NCBI GenBank assembly: GCA_017461465.1
Contig: JAFTYN010000110.1
Location: 1 to 10,036 of the forward strand
Length of the DNA: 10,036 bases
Reading direction: 5' to 3'
Source: Bacilli bacterium
Lineage (GTDB): Bacteria; Bacillota_I; Bacilli_A; RF39; UBA660
The notes under the pieces are model-generated. The model saw nothing but the letters and a program-made list of their open reading frames with translations, ran no database searches and was not told where the DNA came from. The position numbers and the translations under genes are program-made. Positions within the stretch are counted from its first letter, which is position 1. Each line of letters opens with the position of its first letter. Positions 1 through 5,370 of this stretch are shown here, in pieces.

Positions 1-1
1 A

Positions 2-919
2 TATATTCAGTTCAAAACAGTTAATAGAAGTTTTACTTCTAGCTTTAGTTATAACACAGTTGGGAGTAGTTATAATCTTTACAATGCTAAAAAATATATA
101 GAGATATCAAATTATAGTTTAATAGCAGAAAAACTTAAAGTACAAGATTATGTCGATTTAACAGATTGTCCTGGAATGTATTTTGCAGATACTGATTACT
201 GTGAAACACTATTTTTAAGGTTGGGTGTTAAAAAATTATTAATGACTAATGAAAATATTGCATCATTAGTAGAAGATAACGATTTAGATGCTGGTATGAA
301 TGAATATTTAAAGAAAATTAAATATGAACAAGCGGATGGTTATAGAATTATTGGTTATTTTAAAGATGGAACATATTCAAGTTTAAAAATATTAAATAGT
401 AAGAAATTTGATTATGTTATAAGTAACTCATGTAGTGCTGATACTAATGTAAACTATACTATAAAACATTTAGCTTTAAATAATTTAGATAATGTCAATA
501 ACGGATATACATTATACGAAGATACTGTTAGTTTTGATAGATGTGGTGCATCAATATTAGTATCAAATTATGAAAAAGATGATGATGCTTGCTATTATCT
601 TTACAAATCTAGTGGTTCAAGTACAGATTCGCCATATTTAGACTTAGGGCTTAATGAAGATGCTAATATTGGAGTTTTATATTATGGGAGATATGATAGT
701 AAAATAACAATTTACCATTATAAAGAAGGGACTACTGAAGAATTAGCTGATGCAACTATAGTAAGTAATTTTTGTGGTAATGTTATTGAAACAGAACAAT
801 ATAGAAAAAATATAACAGGTTATACATATGTTAGTGCAAGTTTAGATGAAGTAAAGTTAGATAGAAATGATACTTCAGTAATACTATATTATAGAGAAGG
901 TGGTCCAATTGAAAACTAA
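2..919 (+). CDS. Surface/pilus-associated protein with C-terminal MucBP-like module (5' end outside window)
   Basis: The reading frame is open from the left edge of the window (first whole codon at base 2), so the gene is cut at its 5' end; the ATG at 176 has no good Shine-Dalgarno site and is probably internal. About 305 residues are visible. I do not recognise the main part, which is rich in Tyr, Asp and Asn, has several Cys, and has no membrane segment or LPXTG-type anchor. The last ~70 residues (about bases 698-907) follow the pattern of a MucBP-like repeat: a 'KITIYHYKEGTTEELAD' strand, a 'NITGYTYV' segment and a final 'SVILYYRE' strand. Such modules occur in extracellular proteins of Gram-positive bacteria. 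Its stop overlaps the next gene, a prepilin-like protein, by 11 bases, so the two are cotranscribed and probably work together at the cell surface. An N-terminal prepilin leader or signal peptide upstream of the window is likely but not seen. Confidence 0.72.
   Translation, partial: YIQFKTVNRSFTSSFSYNTVGSSYNLYNAKKYIEISNYSLIAEKLKVQDYVDLTDCPGMYFADTDYCETLFLRLGVKKLLMTNENIASLVEDNDLDAGMNEYLKKIKYEQADGYRIIGYFKDGTYSSLKILNSKKFDYVISNSCSADTNVNYTIKHLALNNLDNVNNGYTLYEDTVSFDRCGASILVSNYEKDDDACYYLYKSSGSSTDSPYLDLGLNEDANIGVLYYGRYDSKITIYHYKEGTTEELADATIVSNFCGNVIETEQYRKNITGYTYVSASLDEVKLDRNDTSVILYYREGGPIEN
698..907 (+). other. MucBP-like module in the partial surface protein
   Basis: This segment encodes a beta-rich unit that starts with 'KITIYHYKEGTTEELAD', passes through 'GYTYVSASLDE' and closes with 'SVILYYRE'. 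This matches the usual layout of MucBP repeats (V-x-Y-x-D-x-x-G-x-x-L, a central GY, then a V-x-Y-x-Y strand). Assignment is by pattern only; the repeat occurs once here, at the extreme C-terminus. Confidence 0.5.
894..911 (+). promoter_or_regulatory. Shine-Dalgarno site and TTG start of the prepilin-like gene
   Basis: AAGGTGG (897-903) lies 5 bases before TTG at 909-911. Starting there gives the leader MKTNKG followed by FTTVELL, a textbook prepilin processing site. The GTG at 900-902 is in the same frame but lies inside the Shine-Dalgarno sequence and would add three residues with no site of its own, so TTG is preferred. The start lies inside the last codons of the upstream gene, which suggests translational coupling. 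Confidence 0.7.
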
Positions 920-2549
920 TAAGGGATTTACGACAGTTGAATTATTAGTATCATTTACTCTAACTGCAGTAATAGTATTTTTCCTTTTTGAGATATTATT
1001 TATTTTGAAAGATTTATACGTAGATACTGGTATTAAGACTAAATTACTTACTAAACAAGCGGTACTAACAGAAAAAATTAATGATGATGTAGCAAGCAAA
1101 AATTTATTATATGCTACTAAATGCACAGATGCTGATATTTGCATTGAGTTTGGTTTCTTTGATGAAGACATTGAATCAGGTGTAAATAGAAAAAGATTAT
1201 TAATAGATCGTGATGCTAAAAATATTAAGTATGGCAATATTTCCACAAATCTAGTAAGTGGTAGTGAGTTTGGCAATATCGAAGTATCTTATGAAAAAGT
1301 TATTAGCACTACTAATGATAATATATTTGATAGTATTTTAACTATTTCTGTTCCTATCTATCATAGATTAGTAGAAAAAGAAGATTTTGGTTTTAATGTT
1401 AACTATCAATATAATAGTAATGTTGTTAGTGTTTCAGGATTAAATATGTCTGATATAGTGGATGCTAATAAAAAATTATATTTAATTGGTGGCGACGACA
1501 TTAAATTTGTTGGCATTGATTATGTAGAAGCTGGTTATTATGTTATCGATGATGAAGGAAATATTATAACTAGTGAAGAAGATCAAGCGTCAGGTTCTCC
1601 AATTGTTACTATAACTGGTGAAATTGGTGATGAACCAGGAAAAGATTATTATCGTAAATATACTATTTATGATATGAATGGAAATAAAATGGCAGAAGTC
1701 GATAGAAAAATTACTGTAGTAGATGCTAGTGTTCGTTATGATTTGACAGAAACTACAGAAGAATATGTTGTTCCAGTTACTGGTATATATAAGCTTGAAG
1801 CATGGGGAGCTTCAGGTGGAGGAACTGCTATAATGCGTGGTAAAGGTGGTTACTCAGAAGGATTAATTACACTAAATAAAGGTGATGTATTATATATAAA
1901 TGTAGGTGGCAAAGGAAGTACTGCAGTAGCAGCTGCTACACCAGCTTTAGGTGGATATAATGGTGGTGGAGATTCTGGTACTTCAAATTCTAATTTTGCA
2001 TCATCTGGTGGTGGAGCATCAGATATAAGACTTAATTCAAGCACTTTAAAAGCTCGCATTTTAGTTGCAGGAGGTGGTGGCGGCGGCGGAAGCCGTAACG
2101 ATAATGAATACTCTTGTAATGGTGGCTTTGGAGGCGGAATAAAAGGTACATTAGGTACATGTTCTGCTACTTCTTATTTAGGTGGTTTTGGTACTCAAAC
2201 TGCTGGTGGAGCTGCAGCAAGTTATAGTGATAATATAACAATGTTTGCTACATCAGGAACATCTGGTAAAGGTGGAAAGGGTGCTAAATACGATAACGGA
2301 ACAGTTACATACGCTGGCGGCGGTGGCGGCGGTGGCTACTACGGAGGCGGCGGCGGTTCTCGCTACGGTGGTGGTGGCGGTGGTTCAGGCTACTGCTCAG
2401 CTAAATTTAAAGAATGTTCAACAAATGGATACGATAAAAATGATGCCTCTAGCATTTCATTTCTATCTCCAGATGGTATTAACTATGAATCAGGACATGA
2501 TGGCGATGGAGTAGTTAAGATAACTTTAAAAAGTGTTGTTGTAGACTAA
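909..2549 (+). CDS. Type IV prepilin-like protein with Ig-like and ALK-type glycine-rich domains
   Basis: A 546-residue protein from the TTG start. Residues 1-6 (MKTNKG) are a short charged leader. The prepilin peptidase site follows: cleavage after Gly6, Phe at +1 and Glu at +5 (FTTVELL). A hydrophobic helix then runs to about residue 34. This is the hallmark of type IV pilins and pseudopilins, which are inserted in the membrane, cleaved and N-methylated by PilD-type peptidases. Residues ~35-185 resemble a minor-pilin body. Residues ~188-273 look like a DUF5011-type bacterial Ig-like module (ends YTIYDMNGNKMAEVDRKITVVD). Residues ~276-546 are a glycine-rich domain: an opening 'GIYKLEAWGASGGG', then 'GGYSEGLITLNKGD', 'LYINVGGKG', 'GGGASDIRL' and several poly-Gly runs. 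This resembles the Gly_rich family (PF12810) known from bacterial surface proteins and ALK/LTK receptors. Most likely a tip or minor pilin acting as an adhesin; that role is inference. The last 24 bases overlap the convergent ylbJ gene. Confidence 0.85.
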   Translation: MKTNKGFTTVELLVSFTLTAVIVFFLFEILFILKDLYVDTGIKTKLLTKQAVLTEKINDDVASKNLLYATKCTDADICIEFGFFDEDIESGVNRKRLLIDRDAKNIKYGNISTNLVSGSEFGNIEVSYEKVISTTNDNIFDSILTISVPIYHRLVEKEDFGFNVNYQYNSNVVSVSGLNMSDIVDANKKLYLIGGDDIKFVGIDYVEAGYYVIDDEGNIITSEEDQASGSPIVTITGEIGDEPGKDYYRKYTIYDMNGNKMAEVDRKITVVDASVRYDLTETTEEYVVPVTGIYKLEAWGASGGGTAIMRGKGGYSEGLITLNKGDVLYINVGGKGSTAVAAATPALGGYNGGGDSGTSNSNFASSGGGASDIRLNSSTLKARILVAGGGGGGGSRNDNEYSCNGGFGGGIKGTLGTCSATSYLGGFGTQTAGGAAASYSDNITMFATSGTSGKGGKGAKYDNGTVTYAGGGGGGGYYGGGGGSRYGGGGGGSGYCSAKFKECSTNGYDKNDASSISFLSPDGINYESGHDGDGVVKITLKSVVVD

Positions 2550-3419
2550 AATAAAGCATATTATTCCTGATAATAAAGCATGAATAATTCTAAAGATAAG
2601 GTATGGAAAATATCTTATCTTTTTATTATCTAAAATGCTAATTACTTGCATATGGGTACTTAAACCACCAAAGGAAATAATCATTGTCATTAAAATGGTC
2701 TTAAGTCTTAATGAAATGTTAGTTAATCTTAATAAATTAAGTCCACTAGTCATTTCAAATATTGAGGTAATTATACTTTTTATTAATAAATTTTTAATAT
2801 TTAAAGATTTGGATATTATTGTTGTTAATATATTAAAAAAAGTAATAACCCCTAGAATTAAAAGTATAGTATCAATGCTTGTATTTAATGATTTAGAAAG
2901 AACTTTTCCAAAATTATTATTCTCTTTAAGATTATTAAGCATAAGATTTTTCTTTTTTTCTTCCTGTGAAGTATCTTTTATTCTTAAAATTATTCCAAGT
3001 ATTAAATTTGTTACATAGTGAGATATTAAAATAAAAATACCTAGTTTATAATTATTAAGATAAATATTTCCAATAGTACCTAAAATGAATAATGGATTAG
3101 AAAAATGAGTAAATAATATTAGTTTATTTGCCTCTTTTAAACTAATTTTGTTTTCTGAAAGTAGATCTTTTATATATTTAGCATTACTAGGAATACCAGA
3201 TATCATGCTCATAAGAATAATGAAAGAAGAATTCGGTGAACACTTAAATAAATGTTTAATAGGAGTATTAAATATATTTGCAAGTATTTCTATAAAGCCA
3301 TAACTAATTAATAAATTGGATATAATAAAAAAAGGAAATAAGGTAGGAAATAAGTTGTTTTTCCATACTTCTAAAGAATTACCTACACTTAAAATAATTA
3401 TTTTAGAATTTAATAACAT
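2526..3419 (-). CDS. ylbJ: YlbJ-like sporulation integral membrane protein (Gate domain)
   Basis: From the first canonical ATG (3419) the protein has 297 residues; B. subtilis YlbJ is about 400. It is strongly hydrophobic with many membrane helices. Diagnostic YlbJ segments are 'WKNNLFPTLFPFFIISNLLI' near the start, 'SGIPSNAKYIKDLL', 'FTHFSNPLFILGTIG' and 'FGGLSTHMQVISIL' near the end. YlbJ belongs to the Gate-domain (nucleoside recognition) membrane family. In Bacillus it is made in the mother cell under sigma-E and is needed for normal spores; its substrate is not settled. Presence here hints at sporulation or its remnants. The ATG at 3419 has no Shine-Dalgarno site and cuts the first helix. 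The frame stays open to 3515, and a start at the ACG of 3479-3477 would give MKKIIVNSFIIITLVFIVSQ plus these 297 residues (317 in all), matching the expected N-terminal helix. The gene is divergent from the YlbL-like gene and overlaps the prepilin-like gene by 24 bases at its 3' end. Confidence 0.85.
   Translation of the reverse strand: MLLNSKIIILSVGNSLEVWKNNLFPTLFPFFIISNLLISYGFIEILANIFNTPIKHLFKCSPNSSFIILMSMISGIPSNAKYIKDLLSENKISLKEANKLILFTHFSNPLFILGTIGNIYLNNYKLGIFILISHYVTNLILGIILRIKDTSQEEKKKNLMLNNLKENNNFGKVLSKSLNTSIDTILLILGVITFFNILTTIISKSLNIKNLLIKSIITSIFEMTSGLNLLRLTNISLRLKTILMTMIISFGGLSTHMQVISILDNKKIRYFPYLIFRIIHALLSGIICFILVYNNTF
2592..2624 (+). terminator. Rho-independent terminator of the prepilin-like operon, inside ylbJ
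   Basis: A 13-bp stem (2592-2604 pairing with 2610-2622, one G-U pair) closes a 5-base GGAAA loop and is followed by a T-run (2620-2624, then more T/A) on the + strand, 42 bases after the prepilin-like stop codon. On the - strand the hairpin is followed by TTTAG and no real T-run, so it should act on + strand transcripts. It lies entirely within the ylbJ coding sequence. Confidence 0.65.
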
Positions 3420-3441
3420 TTGTGATACAATAAATACTAGA

Positions 3442-3470
3442 GTGATAATAATAAATGAATTAACTATAAT
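3442..3470 (+). promoter_or_regulatory. Possible promoter of the YlbL/SepM-like gene
   Basis: A perfect TATAAT (3465-3470) has GTGATA (4 of 6 matches to TTGACA) 17 bases upstream at 3442-3447. Transcription would start near 3477, about 35 bases before the ATG at 3512. The site lies inside the 5' part of the divergent ylbJ frame. In such AT-rich DNA a TATAAT alone is weak evidence. Confidence 0.4.
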
Positions 3471-3476
3471 TTTTTT

Positions 3477-3488
3477 CGTTATATCACC
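3477..3488 (-). promoter_or_regulatory. Shine-Dalgarno site preceding an in-frame ACG, the probable true ylbJ start
   Basis: Reading the - strand, GGTGAT (3488-3483) is followed by ATA and then ACG (3479-3477), in frame with ylbJ. The same GGTGAT, followed by 3-4 bases and an ATG, starts dxs and mutS in this window. The three-codon string ATG-GTG-ATA-TAA (3490-3479) ends at the A of this ACG, giving TAACG where TAATG would be a usual stop/start overlap. Either ACG is a rare start codon here or an ATG was lost by one base change. Confidence 0.45.
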
Positions 3489-3511
3489 ATATTCTATATA
3501 AAGGAGATTAT

Positions 3512-4540
3512 ATGCTTAAGAAAATATATAAAAATACATTAAATTATATAAAAGAAAATTATAAAGTATTACTATTTTTAGTTCTGTTTACTTTTTTATT
3601 TACTTTTGAATTACCATATTATGTGAATGCTACTGGTGGCACTATAGATACTATAAAAAGAGTAAAAGTAGAAGACTCCTACAAAGTAGAGGGGAGTTTT
3701 AATATGGCTTATGTAAATGAGATAAAGGCAACTATTCCAACATATCTTATTAGTCTTTTTAATGATAAATGGGATTTAGTTAAAGAAGAAGATATGACAT
3801 ATGGTGATATGACTATAGATGAAGTTATGACATATGGAAAAATTAGTATGAAAGAATCAAATAAAGATGCTATAAAAATCGCTTACGAAAAAGCTGGTAT
3901 TGATGTTAAAGAATATAATAAGAAAACAGTTATGATATTTAGATATGAAGAAGCTGATACTGATTTAGTAGTAGGAGATGTAATAACTGAAATAGATGAT
4001 GAAAAAGTAAAAGATTTTGAGAGTTTAACTAATAAGATGAAAGAATATAAAGTTGGTGATAGAATTACTTTAAAAGTTACTAACGATGATAAAAAGTATG
4101 AAAGATATGCAAATATAGTAGAGATAGATGGAGAACCTAAAATAGGTATACTTTTAAAAGAAACTAGAGATATAAAAACAAAGCCAGAATGTGAACTATT
4201 TTATACAAAATCAGAATCAGGAGCTTCAGGAGGTTTAATGACTGCTCTAACAATTTATAATTACTTAGTAAAAGAAGATATAACTGGCGGACTTGATATA
4301 GCTGGAACAGGTACAATTGAACCAGATGGGTCTGTTGGAGAAATATCTGGCATAAAATATAAACTTGCTGGTGTAGTTAAGGAAAAAATGGATATCTTTA
4401 TTGTTCCTGCTGGTGAAAATTATAAAGAAGCTTTAAAAGAAAAAGAAAAACATAATTATGATATAAAAATAGTGCCAGTTTCTACTTTTGAAGAAGCTCT
4501 TACATATTTAGAAAATAATGTTATGAAGAAATCAAAATGA
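3512..4540 (+). CDS. ylbL: Membrane-anchored PDZ-Lon serine protease, YlbL/SepM-like
   Basis: A 342-residue protein, the same size as Bacillus YlbL and streptococcal SepM. A short Lys-rich N-terminus precedes one membrane helix (about residues 19-40), placing the rest outside the cell. A PDZ-like domain covers about 145-215 (VVGDVITEIDDEKV, then VGDRITLKV). The Lon-type (S16) protease domain covers about 220-335. The catalytic dyad is Ser239 in 'ESGASGGLM' (Lon has GPSAG) and Lys284 in 'SGIKYKLAG'; 'GLDIAGTGTIEPDGSVGEISGI' lies between. Related proteins trim secreted peptides or cell-surface proteins: SepM processes the competence peptide CSP in Streptococcus mutans, and YlbL-type proteases act in Bacillus stress and division control. 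The substrate here is unknown. AAAGGAG (3500-3506) is placed 5 bases before the ATG. The gene ends in TGA inside a terminator hairpin. In Bacillus, ylbL lies close to ylbJ; here ylbJ is the divergent neighbour. Confidence 0.88.
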   Translation: MLKKIYKNTLNYIKENYKVLLFLVLFTFLFTFELPYYVNATGGTIDTIKRVKVEDSYKVEGSFNMAYVNEIKATIPTYLISLFNDKWDLVKEEDMTYGDMTIDEVMTYGKISMKESNKDAIKIAYEKAGIDVKEYNKKTVMIFRYEEADTDLVVGDVITEIDDEKVKDFESLTNKMKEYKVGDRITLKVTNDDKKYERYANIVEIDGEPKIGILLKETRDIKTKPECELFYTKSESGASGGLMTALTIYNYLVKEDITGGLDIAGTGTIEPDGSVGEISGIKYKLAGVVKEKMDIFIVPAGENYKEALKEKEKHNYDIKIVPVSTFEEALTYLENNVMKKSK

Positions 4541-4550
4541 TTTCTTTTTT
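4526..4550 (+). terminator. Rho-independent terminator overlapping the YlbL/SepM-like stop codon
   Basis: AAGAAATC (4526-4533) pairs perfectly with GATTTCTT (4539-4546) around a 5-base loop, followed by TTTT (4547-4550). The TGA stop (4538-4540) sits at the loop/right-arm junction, so the last codons form the left arm. The stem is A/T-rich, so strength is moderate. Confidence 0.6.
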
Positions 4551-4556
4551 GTGAAT

Positions 4557-4584
4557 TTGACAAAGTATAAAAACATGATAGAAT
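4557..4584 (+). promoter_or_regulatory. Sigma-A-type promoter of the lipoprotein gene
   Basis: A perfect -35 TTGACA (4557-4562), a 16-base spacer and an extended -10 TGATAGAAT (4576-4584; TAGAAT is 5 of 6 to consensus). The predicted start near 4591 leaves a short leader of about 14 bases carrying the AGGGGGA ribosome site (4594-4600) before the ATG at 4605. This is the best promoter match in the window, and it lies directly after the preceding terminator. Confidence 0.75.
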
Positions 4585-4604
4585 AACCTCCCAAGGGGGA
4601 TTTT

Positions 4605-5291
4605 ATGAAAAATTTAAAAGTATATAATAAGATATTTAGTTTAATATTAGTAGGTACAATCTTTTGTGGTAGTTTAACAGGTTGTGGTGTAAAAGCAAAA
4701 GAAGCTGAAAATCAAGATAATGCTGAATCTAAGGAAACTACTATATCAGAAAATGCTAATATATTAGAAGTAGAAACAATACTTATGAAAGATGGAAGTT
4801 ATGTTACTTTTCCAGGTAAAATTAGTGGTGATAGAAAAGATATATTTACTGAGATAGTTTTACCAAATGAACAAGCTATATTTTCAACTGGACATAATCT
4901 TATAAATGTTGAAAAGAAAGCTGATGGTGTTACAGCAGAAGATTTTATAAAAGCTTTATATAATGATGAAGAGTTAAACCAATTAAAAGATTTTGATGGT
5001 GACAGACCATATGAAGAACTTCCTAAAATACAAGGTATATATTTTCATGATGGAAAATATATAATAATTGATTTAGAGAGTATTATTAGTAATATAAGAA
5101 AATCAAGTGTTTGTTTTGCAGAACTACCTGATGGACAATTAATGGATTTAGAATTTGACAAGTTAATAACTATTAGAACTAAGAAAGATGGTTATACTGC
5201 TGAAGATATCTTAAAATCTATGTTTGGAGAAGATGTTGAATACACTTATCTAAATTCTGGATCTAAAGAAAAAACAAAAGTACTAAAATAA
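4605..5291 (+). CDS. Lipoprotein of unknown function with a duplicated module
   Basis: A 228-residue secreted lipoprotein. The N-terminus is Lys-rich, followed by a hydrophobic stretch (about residues 11-22) and the lipobox LTGC with Cys27 as the lipidation site. Residues ~28-50 are a hydrophilic Glu/Asn/Thr-rich linker. I do not recognise a named domain in the rest. It seems to be two copies of one unit: residues ~53-121 and ~130-210 share a 'DG-x-Y' turn near their start (D63, D139) and a closing helix with the pattern K-x-DG-x-TAED-x-x-K-[AS]-[LM]-[YF] (from about 105 and 194). The gene has its own promoter and terminator, so it is probably a single-gene unit. It is expected on the outer face of the membrane; function is unknown. 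Confidence 0.85.
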   Translation: MKNLKVYNKIFSLILVGTIFCGSLTGCGVKAKEAENQDNAESKETTISENANILEVETILMKDGSYVTFPGKISGDRKDIFTEIVLPNEQAIFSTGHNLINVEKKADGVTAEDFIKALYNDEELNQLKDFDGDRPYEELPKIQGIYFHDGKYIIIDLESIISNIRKSSVCFAELPDGQLMDLEFDKLITIRTKKDGYTAEDILKSMFGEDVEYTYLNSGSKEKTKVLK

Positions 5292-5312
5292 AAAGCCAAT
5301 AAGGCTTTTTTT
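5290..5312 (+). terminator. Rho-independent terminator of the lipoprotein gene
   Basis: AAAAAGCC (5290-5297) pairs perfectly with GGCTTTTT (5303-5310) around the loop AATAA, and the T-run continues to 5312. It starts within the TAA stop codon (5289-5291). The hairpin is also symmetrical enough to act on the other strand, but no - strand gene ends here. Confidence 0.8.
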
Positions 5313-5344
5313 GTTGAAAAAATATAGTTTTTTATATAAAAAAA

Positions 5345-5353
5345 TGTTAAAAT
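5345..5353 (+). promoter_or_regulatory. Candidate extended -10 promoter for mutS-dxs
   Basis: TGTTAAAAT (5345-5353) fits an extended -10 element (TG-N-TAAAAT); the matching -35 position is poor (TAGTTT, 5325-5330). It would give a start near 5360 and a leader of about 11 bases containing the GGTGAT ribosome site. An alternative is TTGAAA (5314-5319) with TATAAA (5335-5340), but that spacer is only 15 bases. One of these must serve, since the region upstream is terminated. Confidence 0.35.
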
Positions 5354-5370
5354 ATCATAAGGTGATTTAA

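Noticed and set aside
884..1276. Open reading frame on the - strand opposite the prepilin-like gene
   Set aside because: It is antisense to a gene with clear domains, has no ribosome site and its translation resembles no family.
2245..2514. Ala/Val-rich open frame within the glycine-rich domain
   Set aside because: It is the shifted-frame reading of GGN repeats (GTG/GCG-type codons), so low complexity arises automatically; no start signal.
2549..2585. AATAAAGCAT occurring twice about 25 bases apart, as a possible operator or attachment site
   Set aside because: It lies in ylbJ codons and is explained by similar residue runs; there is no mobile element nearby.
2635..3018. + strand open frame opposite ylbJ
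   Set aside because: It is the complement of hydrophobic helix codons of ylbJ, with no Shine-Dalgarno site and no recognisable motif.
4587..4600. CCTCCC next to AGGGGGA before the lipoprotein gene, as a ribosome-site-masking hairpin
   Set aside because: The loop would be only 2-4 bases, and the predicted transcription start near 4591 leaves most of CCTCCC untranscribed.
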